DNA from: Pleodorina starrii
Taxonomy: Eukaryota > Chlorophyta > Chlorophyceae > Chlamydomonadales > Volvocaceae
DNA length: 64,000 bases
Direction of reading: 5' to 3'
Assembly: GCA_030267565.1 (NCBI GenBank)
Contig: BRXU01000039.1
Span: forward strand, 962,915-1,026,914
A program made the position numbers and the translations under genes. How positions within the stretch are numbered: position 1 is the first letter of the stretch; each line of letters opens with the position of its first letter. Below, piece by piece: positions 32,753 through 43,288 of this stretch. The notes under the pieces were generated by a model that worked only from the letters and a program-made list of their open reading frames with translations, was not told the origin of the DNA and searched no databases.

Positions 32753-33942
32753 CGGGTTGTTGGCTAGATCAGGAAGCTCTCCGCTTTCTAAGCTGTCTGC
32801 GCGCGAGTGTGCACGTGACCCAGATCCTCGCTGAGGCGAAAGGGCGCCTGCCGCACCGCGCAGAAGAGAAGCGAGAACCCCTTGAGCACTTGCCCTCCTA
32901 GGCAGGGCCTGAACGCCCGCTTGCCCGGACTGCTGCTCTACTGCCTGCCCTCGATCCCCGAGCTGCAGGAGATTGCCCCCCCCTGACTGACTCCTTGTAA
33001 GTCTACCCCGACCCTCCCGCTCACTGATGGGACGCGGCGGAAGCTGCTGATTGGACGGCGCAGGTTGGAGTCGAGGCTCAGGACGGACAGGCGACCGAAC
33101 GCGTACACGATTTACAAGAGGGTCTTGATCGTCCGCCAGCGCAACCAGCCGAGCCTGGGGCTCTTAGTTCCTCACACAGCACGGGTGGGGCCTTGAGCCA
33201 CCAACACCAGGGGCCTTGAGCCCCGAAACACGAACGAACCAGAACGCCTTAAACGGAAGACGTGCAGGGGCCTGGGGCCACCCACAACAAAGGCCTTGAG
33301 CCTCGAAAAACAATCAAACCAGAACGCCTCGAACAGATGACGTGCAGGGGCCTTGAGCCACCCACAACAAAGGCCTTGAGCCTCAACGACGATGGAAGAC
33401 CAACCGAACCCTTGGGGCTGACGCGAAGCGGACGAGGGAGAGCTTGACTCCGGCTAACCGCACATGCAGGGGCCTTGGACCCGACTAATGGCGGCTGTCG
33501 CGCTTGACGCGAGGACTCTGACGCAGGGCTTGACCCCGACTATATAGCAGATGATAGAGGCCTTGGGCCTGACGCGAAGCGGACGAGGAGGAACTTGACT
33601 CCGGCTAACCGCACATGCGAGGGCCTTGGGCCCGACTGATGGCGGCTGTCGCGCTTGACGCGAGGACTCACTTCTTGAACAAAAGTAATTCGGAATTACT
33701 ATCTGAAACGGGCTTGACCCGAAGGAGGTGAAGACGGCCGACGATGTCGGCGACAGATCCTGCGGGCGACAGAAATCTGTGTCTCGCACTGACGGAAGAG
33801 CACGCGCCTTCGGGAGACGAGCTACGCAGCTCTCTCCTAGGGCGACCTGGGCACGATGTCCTCCTCGGAGGACGGATTTACCGAAACGGATCACCGAAAG
33901 AACTTACAAAGACTGCGTCACGCGGTCTGTCAATCGCGGATC
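32753..33942 (-). other. 5' leader of the retrotransposon with internal repeats
   Basis: Lies between the 5' LTR and the polyprotein. The polyprotein frame stays open for roughly 300 bases of this segment but without an ATG. It contains related units built on GGGGCCTTGAGCC..CACAACAAAGGCC (about 33190-33390). A segment of about 110 bp is repeated at about 33418-33525 and 33563-33670 (GACGCGAAGCGGACGAGG ... GCGCTTGACGCGAGGACTC). This may be leader or packaging structure; no gene is seen. Confidence 0.6.
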
Positions 33943-34293
33943 TGTGACTGTATGCTACTTAGAGTCTTAACACTGCAAAGTGCGAGACACAGATAAGGTG
34001 TCTCGCACGGCCGCCGGACTATATCAAGCCCGCGCAATGCACTTTTCGTACCTCCAGGGGAACCCGCACTGCATTGCTTCTTGCTCAGTCGGGGCCCCGT
34101 ATAATGACAACAAATAAATGTAATAACAACAAAGTGTCGACGACTCTGTCGTCGCACGGAAACGGTGCACGGAAGCTGACCCGAAGGGGCCACACCCAAC
34201 GGCTCCTAACTAACCGACAACGGTTCTTACTAATTAGGCAACTGTTCTCAGTATCTGCCACACTCTATGGCAATCACACGAGATAGCGTGACA
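33943..34293 (-). repeat. 5' LTR (right copy)
   Basis: 351 bp, identical by eye to 23582-23932. It drives the minus-strand polyprotein. Directly to its right the host gene frame resumes at 34294 on a codon boundary. Confidence 0.9.
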
Positions 34294-34511
34294 GGGCTGC
34301 CGGTGCCATTACCGGGGGCTTTGCCACGGCAGCACGCAGTTGCCGCAACTGGGGGAGGCGCCGCCGCCATGCCGATTGCGGGGCCACAGCAGGTGGTGCA
34401 CACGCTGGTGGCCAGACCAGCCCCACACCTTGGCGGATTGGCGACCGGCGCCAGGGCTCCGGATCCACAGGTGCAGCAGCAACAGCTGACCACGGCTGCG
34501 GGCCTGGTGGG
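34294..34511. repeat. 218-bp direct repeat, right copy
   Basis: Second copy of 23318-23535. It starts exactly at the outer end of the right LTR. Confidence 0.95.
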
Positions 34512-35230
34512 CGCCGCCGGACCGTCGGGGATGGGCCCACAAGCCCGCACTACAGCGGTGCCCTTTCCACCGCCACCACCGGAAGGGCAGGTGACGGGCC
34601 CCATCGCTGCCAACCACCAGCAGCAGCAGCCGCGCACTGCAGCCGCCGAGCCTGGGACAAGATTCGAGAAAGGGCAGGTAAGCCGTGCCAGTAGCTGTCT
34701 GTGTCTACTATCCACAGAGACCCTTACCCGTCACTACATTGTGTTTGCAGAGGGCGGGGACGATCAAGGCGTTCGCCAAGATGATCGAGGACCAGAGGGA
34801 CATCACGTGGGACCAGGCCATCGCCCATTGGCGCAGCATCAATGTCGCAGTGGGCGCCATGCCAGATGACAAGCTTATCGACGCTTGGAAGAAGGCGGCC
34901 AAGGCGGCGGGTATTGCTCACGGCGTCCCAAGCAAGCCCAGGGGCGCCCGGGGCGAGGTCACCCGCGGGGACCCCGCGGTCGCGGTGCCGGGTGTTGATG
35001 GCATCCGGCCCGGGGTGCAAGCGGACCCTCGGGTGCGAGCGGACACCGCTGCGCTAGACTGGGACGCGAAGGTTGCCGCTGTGGAGAGTGCGCTGGCGGC
35101 GCCTAACCCCGACGGTGTCCGGGTGCAGCAGCTGTATGACGAGCTCCGAGCGCTCGCATGCCCGGTTCCAAACCGGGCCGAGATCCTGCAAAGGGTCTAC
35201 AGCCGAATCGTGGTGGCGTTTTCCTCGTAG
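34294..35230 (+). pseudogene. Unknown multi-exon gene, 3' part, separated by the LTR element
   Basis: Continuation of the gene that starts at 20118. Exon 34294-34677 begins with the second copy of the 218-bp repeat and goes on Pro/Gln-rich to FEKGQ. An intron with GTAAGC..TTTGCAG follows, then the last exon 34751-35230, ending TAG. The last exon codes an ordered, charged C-terminal domain (IKAFAKMIEDQRDITWDQAI, then MPDDKLIDAWKKAAKAAGI) and a helical end (AEILQRVYSRIVVAFSS). I do not recognise it. If the retrotransposon were absent, left and right phases would match exactly. Confidence 0.6.
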
Positions 35231-35410
35231 TTTTGATAGTTCGACCCTTAAATGGCGTTACAGGTTGTTACTTACCGTTGTACGTGTGTAGGTTGCCGTA
35301 CAGTCACGAATGGTCGCTTGTTCGCAAACCTATCTTATTTACAGGATTGATAAAATTTAGTTATTGGTGCACAGCTACAGTAGCGCCGTCATGGTGCAGC
35401 AGCGCCTTCA
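35231..35410. other. Short unique spacer before the terminal array
   Basis: 3' flank of the interrupted gene. It is AT-richer than average, has no coding features, and ends directly in telomere-like repeats at 35411. Confidence 0.5.
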
Positions 35411-35450
35411 TAGGGTTTTAGGGTTATTTAGGGTTTTAGGGTTTTTAGGG
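35411..35450 (+). repeat. Interstitial telomere-like tract, unit 1
   Basis: Degenerate TTTTAGGG repeats (TAGGGTTTTAGGGTTATTTAG and on) following unique DNA directly. The G-rich strand reads to the right, as at a right-hand chromosome end. Confidence 0.85.
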
Positions 35451-35795
35451 AGTACTCATTGCGGGGGGTTTCGGCCACGGTTCTGCGCCTTCCGCGCCCC
35501 ACCCCGCACCGCACGCCGCCCTACCACCCTCTCCACTTGCGTAGCACCCCGAATAACCGCGGCGCGCGGGCGCCGGCCCGCATTGACCGGTCGCCGAGCC
35601 CCCCAAACAGCCGGGGCAGTGGGGGATGTGTGTGTGTGTGTGGCACTGCGTGCACTCATGTACAGGGGTGTCGTCGGCGGGCCCCCCCCCCCCGCCTTGC
35701 CCCACCCATATTGCGTGCCCCCAACTGCACCAAACACACACGCACAAACACGCACAAACACGCACAAACACGCACAATCACACAAACACGCACAG

Positions 35796-37717
35796 TTAAT
35801 CGCCCAGCTCGACGGCGCGCGGTGGGGGCGGTGCCGCAAAGGCCACAGCAAGCGGAACGGCTTCACGCTGCGGCCGGGCCGCCAGCCCCGGCAGCCACGC
35901 CGACTCTGCGGGCCCCGGCGAGGTGACGGGTTCACGGGCAGGCACACTCGCGCACTCCAGCAGCCACTCGTGCGCCGCCGTGGAGCGGGCGGCGTTAACC
36001 GACCTAAATCCCCACCGCAGGTGCAGCGGGTTGATGCATCGTGCGTTGTCACAAATGTGCATGGCTACGGCTTCCTTCTGCGTACCCTCGGCGGCTGCTG
36101 TCGTTGCGTGTTCGCGAGCATCCACATGCTTCCAGCCGCCGCCACCCCCGCCGCCGCCACCCCCGCCGACGCCACCCCCGCCGCCGCCACCCCCGCCGAC
36201 GCCACCACCACCCCCGCCACCCCCGCCGCCACCACCCCCGCCACCAGCACCAGCGCCCGAACCCGCCGCCGCCGCCACTGCCGCCACCGCCGCCGCCGTG
36301 GGCGCAAGCGGCACGCGCACACAGCCCCCCTCGGGTGCACCACCCACCGCCCACAGCGAGGCCCGGTGCGCCCACACCCATGCCTCCGCCGCCCCCTCCG
36401 CATCCACCTGCACCGCCCCGCCACGCCTAACCCGCAGCGCAGTGTGGCCGCCGCGGAGGACGACGTCAGCACCGCGTTCGGCCCGGGGAACGCGGGCGGG
36501 TGTAAAGTAGCTGTGGCCGGCACGCTGCGCGGCCTTCACCGCCAACTCCATCGCCACCCGACGCTGCCGCAGCTGCACCGCGTCGTCCTGCTCTTTCTCC
36601 GTCGCCGTCGCCGTCTCCATCGCCATCGCCGTCGCCGCCGCCGCCTCCACCACGTCGTCCGCCTTGCGCTTGAGAGGGTGGCGGTGGCAGGGGCGTCGGC
36701 CACCCGCCGTTGCATCGGCTATGACCTTCGCAGCCCGCCTCGCCGCCGCCCTGGGAGCAGTGCGCAGCCTGCCCGCCGTCGACGTCGCAGTAGTCGCCGG
36801 CGTCGCCGTCGCAGTCGCCGACATCGCCGCCGCCTCCTTCTCCACCGCCGCAGTCGCCGACGTCGCAGTCGCCACCGCCGCCGCCGCCACCGCCGCGTCC
36901 TCCTCCTCGTCCTCCTCCTCGTCCTCCTTCTCCTCCGCAGCAGGCGCCAGCGGCTCGAGGCAGGGTGACCGCAGCGGCGCGGCTTCGTCGACGGGCGGCT
37001 GCATCACGAGCAGCGCGTTTTCCGCCACGACCAGCGTGACGGTGCCGCCCGTGGCCTTGACCAGCCACAGCGCCGCGTGCAGGAAGGACGGCGCGTCGTC
37101 CAGCGAGACGCGGCGGCGCTTACTTGGCAGCGCCGCGCCCATGTCCGCCAGCAGGCGCACCGCTTGGGCGACAGCGTGGCGGGCGTGCGGCGTCGGCGGA
37201 GAAGGGCGAAGGCTACGGTGGAAGCAGCAGCAGGAGCGGCAGGAGCGGCAGCAGCGTTCGTGGCCGTAGCGGCCACCTCGGAGCTCTTGCAGCCAGTGGA
37301 CAGCGGTGCACACTGCTGCGCCGGACACACCGCTTGGCGAGAGCGCCGTCAACCCCGCCCGCCGCGGTGTCGGCTGCGACGGCGGGGACGGCCGCGGAGG
37401 CTGATGATGAGGTGGCTGCTGCTGATGAGGTGGCTGCTGCTGATGAGGTGGCTGCTGCGACGGCGACGCGAGGATGGGGATGCTGCTGCGGGGAGGGTGC
37501 TGCTGCTGGCCGCGGTGGTCACCACCATCATCACGGTGCCGCCGGCAGCGGTTGCCGGAACGCCCGCGAGCGCGCCCTTTGGGCGGCGAGGCAATCGCGT
37601 GCTTGGGCAGGAAGCGGCCGGCTGCTGCTGCTGCAGGCGAACCAAGCTGCAGCAGCGGCAGCTTTTGCGACGACGGCGTTTGCAAATTGGCGGAGGAGCG
37701 CCAGCAGCAGTCGTTTG

Positions 37718-37764
<47 letters not shown>

Positions 37765-37769
37765 GCCAT
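35796..37769 (-). CDS. His-Cys-box (His-Me finger) endonuclease-like protein, unit 1
   Basis: 657 residues without visible introns. ATG 37769 starts MAQ then polyGln coded by CAG repeats. It has basic patches near residues 215 (PSKRRRVSL) and 367 (PLKRKADD) that look like nuclear localisation signals, an acidic run at about 280, and a polyGly linker at about 503-548. The motif starting at His571 follows: HICDNARCINPLHLRWG, then Asn592. The spacing His, +2 Cys, +7 Cys, +12 His, +21 Asn equals that of the I-PpoI active-site/zinc loop (His98, Cys100, Cys105, His110, Asn119; known family). This predicts a metal-dependent DNA nuclease. The rest matches nothing I know. GC-rich, low-complexity sequence makes long chance frames likely, so support rests mainly on the motif and a frame kept in seven copies. 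It could be a domesticated or selfish endonuclease; activity is not shown. Confidence 0.62.
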
Positions 37770-37895
37770 GTCTGTCTCTGCGGCAAAGCTGTATGTGCGC
37801 CTGTTTTACTGTATCTGCTCTGCTGCTGCTGCCTTCCCGCCTGCCTGCCTGCCTGTCTGCGACGCACGAGACAAAAGCAAATCGTGCCCTCTCGC

Positions 37896-37972
<77 letters not shown>

Positions 37973-39009
37973 CGATGATGATGATGATGCCGCGCGCGCG
38001 ATCAAAAGTAAAGCAGCCGCCCGAGTTTGATAGCAGCAGCTACCGATCGAGCTATCTAGTAGTCAAATAAGCAAGCAGCCAAGTAGCAAGCAGCAGCAAT
38101 CATATATAGTATAAGATATATATATATCATGTGTTACTACTATTATTATTATGATAAGCGGTGGTGCTGTGCCGGTCGAGAGAATGTTTTGGGCAGGGGC
38201 AGGGCAGGGCGGGCGGTTGACTAAGCCGTTGGACTGGCTGGGCGCGCGAGGCCGCCGCCCAGCCAGCGGGGCGCAACGACCCAACCCACAAAAAAAACGA
38301 CACCATAGCAGAAACCCACCCGGCCATAATTTTTTTCAAGCTATTCATAATAACTCTGCCGAAGCAGATGCGCAAAAGGAATACTACGTCCAAAAGATCT
38401 GGGGTAGGACAGGCACGGAACGGCCCTGGGGCAGGGTGCCAGGCCGCCAACACCCCATTTAAAATGTGCGCCTAGTCATGCTGAAGGTGTCCTCCAGCGG
38501 GGTCTCGGGCTGAAACGTGGCGCCTGGTGAGATCTGGCGTGGGCACGCCTGGGTGTGCACGGCCCTTGATTGGCATCTTAACATTTTGCTGGCAGCCAGG
38601 CTTGTGCACAGCACGCGGATTAATTTTGGACATATGAATTGTGATATCCTGGATTTTATGGTAAAATTTGCGCAAATTTTGGTCCTGTGTGGGCCTCACG
38701 GCAATAATTTGTTTGAGGGCTCGGGATGGGTCCGGGCTCGCGAGGTCGTTTTTCTGGTGGTGCGCCGTACTGCGGAGGGGTGAGCAAACTTTTGGACTGT
38801 GCAGAAACGCTTTAATACGACAATAATATTACAACTTCTGTTATTACCTTTCTTTCTTGATAGTAACAATACTTAGCGAGGTTTAGTTTGGTACCGTAAG
38901 TTTCAATGACTGACGGCAACCTCGACTCTCCGCTGCGTCCACCTCTGCTTGAGCTGGGCCTTTTCCGTAGTGATCTTCTTCTCTTGATCAGTAGGTAGGT
39001 AACGACCAG
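37770..39009. other. Unit 1 spacer with microsatellites
   Basis: Upstream of the endonuclease ORF: a (GAT)n run of about 95 bp near 37897-37990, an AT-rich patch (CATATATAGTATAAGATATA) at about 38100-38150, and then about 850 bp of ordinary sequence. Small frames of 103 and 88 codons on the plus strand recur in every unit, but since the units are near-identical copies this is no evidence that they are genes. The same spacer occurs in every unit. Confidence 0.6.
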
Positions 39010-39138
39010 TTCCGGGAAGGTAACGTGGTGCACATTGCTCGGGGTGAGAGCGTGGCCTGCCCGGTGGGCCTTCTGGAGAGGTACCTGAAGCTGTCGGGCC
39101 TGCAGGCTAACCAGCCGCTTTTTCAGGGTTTTAACGGT
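39010..39138 (+). pseudogene. Tyrosine recombinase-like fragment, end of unit 1
   Basis: After an acceptor-like GACCAG, the plus strand reads FREGNVVHIARGESVACPVG then LLERYLKLSGLQANQPLF. This resembles the central part of DIRS/Crypton-type tyrosine recombinases (Q-x-R-x-G-x-x-V-x-I-A-R ... CPV-x-x-L-x-x-Y). The catalytic C-terminal His-x-x-Arg and Tyr are absent: the frame runs into telomere-like repeats within 30 codons. I treat it as a remnant of a mobile element. Confidence 0.45.
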
Positions 39139-39164
39139 CAAGCCGCCCGCGCCGGGAAGACCTC

Positions 39165-39205
39165 TAGGGTTTTAGGGTTATTTAGGGTTTTTAGGGTTTT
39201 TAGGG
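39165..39205 (+). repeat. Interstitial telomere-like tract, unit 2
   Basis: TTTTAGGG-type repeats with the GGGTTATTTAGGG variant shared with units 1 and 7. Confidence 0.85.
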
Positions 39206-39540
39206 AGTACTCATTGCGGGGGGTTTCGGCCACGGTTCTGCGCCTTCCGCACCCCACCCCGCACCGCACGCCGCCCTACCACCCTCTCCACTTGTGTAGC
39301 ACCCCGAATAACCGCGGCGCGCGGGCGCCGGCCCGCATTGACCGGTCGCCGAGCCCCCCAAACAGCCGGGGCAGTGGGGGATGTGTGTGTGTGTGGCACT
39401 GCGTGCACTCATGTACAGGGGTGTCGTCGGCGGGCCCCCCCCCCCCCCGCCTTGCCCCACCCATATTGAGTGCCCCCAGCTGCACCGTACAAACACGCAC
39501 AAACACGCACAAACACGCACAATCACACAAACACGCACAG

Positions 39541-41462
39541 TTAATCGCCCAGCTCGACGGCGCGCGGTGGGGGCGGTGCCGCAAAGGCCACAGCAAGCGG
39601 AACGGCTTCACGCTGCGGCCGGGCCGCCAGCCCCGGCAGCCACGCCGACTCTGCGGGCCCCGGCGAGGTGACGGGTTCACGGGCAGGCACACTCGCGCAC
39701 TCCAGCAGCCACTCGTGCGCCGCCGTGGAGCGGGCGGCGTTAACCGACCTAAATCCCCACCGCAGGTGCAGCGGGTTGATGCATCGTGCGTTGTCACAAA
39801 TGTGCATGGCTACGGCTTCCTTCTGCGTACCCTCGGCGGCTGCTGTCGTTGCGTGTTCGCGAGCATCCACATGCTTCCAGCCGCCGCCACCCCCGCCGCC
39901 GCCACCCCCGCCGACGCCACCCCCGCCGCCGCCACCCCCGCCGACGCCACCACCACCCCCGCCACCCCCGCCGCCACCACCCCCGCCACCAGCACCAGCG
40001 CCCGAACCCGCCGCCGCCGCCACTGCCGCCACCGCCGCCGCCGTGGGCGCAAGCGGCACGCGCACACAGCCCCCCTCGGGTGCACCACCCACCGCCCACA
40101 GCGAGGCCCGGTGCGCCCACACCCATGCCTCCGCCGCCCCCTCCGCATCCACCTGCACCGCCCCGCCACGCCTAACCCGCAGCGCAGTGTGGCCGCCGCG
40201 GAGGACGACGTCAGCACCGCGTTCGGCCCGGGGAACGCGGGCGGGTGTAAAGTAGCTGTGGCCGGCACGCTGCGCGGCCTTCACCGCCAACTCCATCGCC
40301 ACCCGACGCTGCCGCAGCTGCACCGCGTCGTCCTGCTCTTTCTCCGTCGCCGTCGCCGTCTCCATCGCCATCGCCGTCGCCGCCGCCGCCTCCACCACGT
40401 CGTCCGCCTTGCGCTTGAGAGGGTGGCGGTGGCAGGGGCGTCGGCCACCCGCCGTTGCATCGGCTATGACCTTCGCAGCCCGCCTCGCCGCCGCCCTGGG
40501 AGCAGTGCGCAGCCTGCCCGCCGTCGACGTCGCAGTAGTCGCCGGCGTCGCCGTCGCAGTCGCCGACATCGCCGCCGCCTCCTTCTCCACCGCCGCAGTC
40601 GCCGACGTCGCAGTCGCCACCGCCGCCGCCGCCACCGCCGCGTCCTCCTCCTCGTCCTCCTCCTCGTCCTCCTTCTCCTCCGCAGCAGGCGCCAGCGGCT
40701 CGAGGCAGGGTGACCGCAGCGGCGCGGCTTCGTCGACGGGCGGCTGCATCACGAGCAGCGCGTTTTCCGCCACGACCAGCGTGACGGTGCCGCCCGTGGC
40801 CTTGACCAGCCACAGCGCCGCGTGCAGGAAGGACGGCGCGTCGTCCAGCGAGACGCGGCGGCGCTTACTTGGCAGCGCCGCGCCCATGTCCGCCAGCAGG
40901 CGCACCGCTTGGGCGACAGCGTGGCGGGCGTGCGGCGTCGGCGGAGAAGGGCGAAGGCTACGGTGGAAGCAGCAGCAGGAGCGGCAGGAGCGGCAGCAGC
41001 GTTCGTGGCCGTAGCGGCCACCTCGGAGCTCTTGCAGCCAGTGGACAGCGGTGCACACTGCTGCGCCGGACACACCGCTTGGCGAGAGCGCCGTCAACCC
41101 CGCCCGCCGCGGTGTCGGCTGCGACGGCGGGGACGGCCGCGGAGGCTGATGATGAGGTGGCTGCTGCTGATGAGGTGGCTGCTGCTGATGAGGTGGCTGC
41201 TGCGACGGCGACGCGAGGATGGGGATGCTGCTGCGGGGAGGGTGCTGCTGCTGGCCGCGGTGGTCACCACCATCATCACGGTGCCGCCGGCAGCGGTTGC
41301 CGGAACGCCCGCGAGCGCGCCCTTTGGGCGGCGAGGCAATCGCGTGCTTGGGCAGGAAGCGGCCGGCTGCTGCTGCTGCAGGCGAACCAAGCTGCAGCAG
41401 CGGCAGCTTTTGCGACGACGGCGTTTGCAAATTGGCGGAGGAGCGCCAGCAGCAGTCGTTTG

Positions 41463-41509
<47 letters not shown>

Positions 41510-41514
41510 GCCAT
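39541..41514 (-). CDS. His-Cys-box endonuclease-like protein, unit 2
   Basis: 657 residues, apparently the same protein as in unit 1. Confidence 0.6.
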
Positions 41515-41640
41515 GTCTGTCTCTGCGGCAAAGCTGTATGTGCGCCTGTTTTACTGTATCTGCTCTGCTGCTGCTGCCTTCCCGCCTGCCTGCCTGCCTG
41601 TCTGCGACGCACGAGACAAAAGCAAATCGTGCCCTCTCGC

Positions 41641-41711
<71 letters not shown>

Positions 41712-42748
41712 CGATGATGATGATGATGCCGCGCGCGCGATCAAAAGTAAAGCAGCCGCCCGAGTTTGATAGCAGCAGCTACCGATCGAGCTATCTAGTA
41801 GTCAAATAAGCAAGCAGCCAAGTAGCAAGCAGCAGCAATCATATATAGTATAAGATATATATATATCATGTGTTACTACTATTATTATTATGATAAGCGG
41901 TGGTGCTGTGCCGGTCGAGAGAATGTTTTGGGCAGGGGCAGGGCAGGGCGGGCGGTTGACTAAGCCGTTGGACTGGCTGGGCGCGCGAGGCCGCCGCCCA
42001 GCCAGCGGGGCGCAACGACCCAACCCACAAAAAAAACGACACCATAGCAGAAACCCACCCGGCCATAATTTTTTTCAAGCTATTCATAATAACTCTGCCG
42101 AAGCAGATGCGCAAAAGGAATACTACGTCCAAAAGATCTGGGGTAGGACAGGCACGGAACGGCCCTGGGGCAGGGTGCCAGGCCGCCAACACCCCATTTA
42201 AAATGTGCGCCTAGTCATGCTGAAGGTGTCCTCCAGCGGGGTCTCGGGCTGAAACGTGGCGCCTGGTGAGATCTGGCGTGGGCACGCCTGGGTGTGCACG
42301 GCCCTTGATTGGCATCTTAACATTTTGCTGGCAGCCAGGCTTGTGCACAGCACGCGGATTAATTTTGGACATATGAATTGTGATATCCTGGATTTTATGG
42401 TAAAATTTGCGCAAATTTTGGTCCTGTGTGGGCCTCACGGCAATAATTTGTTTGAGGGCTCGGGATGGGTCCGGGCTCGCGAGGTCGTTTTTCTGGTGGT
42501 GCGCCGTACTGCGGAGGGGTGAGCAAACTTTTGGACTGTGCAGAAACGCTTTAATACGACAATAATATTACAACTTCTGTTATTACCTTTCTTTCTTGAT
42601 AGTAACAATACTTAGCGAGGTTTAGTTTGGTACCGTAAGTTTCAATGACTGACGGCAACCTCGACTCTCCGCTGCGTCCACCTCTGCTTGAGCTGGGCCT
42701 TTTCCGTAGTGATCTTCTTCTCTTGATCAGTAGGTAGGTAACGACCAG

Positions 42749-42877
42749 TTCCGGGAAGGTAACGTGGTGCACATTGCTCGGGGTGAGAGCGTGGCCTGCC
42801 CGGTGGGCCTTCTGGAGAGGTACCTGAAGCTGTCGGGCCTGCAGGCTAACCAGCCGCTTTTTCAGGGTTTTAACGGT
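42749..42877 (+). pseudogene. Tyrosine recombinase-like fragment, end of unit 2
   Basis: Same fragment as at 39010-39138. Confidence 0.45.
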
Positions 42878-42903
42878 CAAGCCGCCCGCGCCGGGAAGAC
42901 CTC

Positions 42904-42944
42904 TAGGGTTTTAGGGTTTTTAGGGTTTTTTAGGGTTTTTAGGG
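42904..42944 (+). repeat. Interstitial telomere-like tract, unit 3
   Basis: TTTTAGGG-type repeats with the GGGTTTTTTAGGG variant of units 3-6 and 8. Confidence 0.85.
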
Positions 42945-43288
42945 AGTACTCATTGCGGGGGGTTTCGGCCACGGTTCTGCGCCTTCCGCACCCCACCCCG
43001 CACCGCACGCCGCCCTACCACCCTCTCCACTTGTGTAGCACCCCGAATAACCGCGGCGCGCGGGCGCCGGCCCGCATTGACCGGTCGCCGAGCCCCCCAA
43101 ACAGCCGGGGCAGTGGGGGATGTGTGTGTGTGTGGCACTGCGTGCACTCATGTACAGGGGTGTCGTCGGCGGGCCCCCCCCCCCCCGCCTTGCCCCACCC
43201 ATATTGAGTGCCCCCAACTGCACCGTACACACACGCACAAACACGCACAAACATGCACAAACACGCACAATCACACAAACACGCACAG

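Larger units (their letters stand above)
23582..34293 (-). mobile_element. Ty3/gypsy-type LTR retrotransposon, full length
   Basis: Two 351-bp LTRs (23582-23932 and 33943-34293), ending TG..CA and identical by eye, enclose one very long open frame on the minus strand. Domain order PR-RT-RH-IN is that of Ty3/gypsy. Identical LTRs and an open polyprotein point to a young, possibly active copy. No short target-site duplication is visible: the outer flanks read GGATC on the left and GGGCT on the right. On the minus strand no TGG start of a tRNA primer site follows the 5' LTR (it reads GATCCGCGATTGACAGACC), so the primer is unclear. Element length is 10712 bp. Confidence 0.9.

Noticed and set aside
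38151..38783. Recurring small plus-strand ORFs (103 and 88 codons) in every unit
   Set aside because: Their recurrence only reflects near-identical repeat copies; no domain, no codon-level evidence.
39025..40713. 562-codon plus-strand ORF that joins the recombinase fragment, telomere tract and antisense of the endonuclease (recurs in several units)
   Set aside because: Beyond the first 40 or so codons it is translated telomere repeat and antisense low-complexity sequence; only the recombinase-like part is kept as a remnant.
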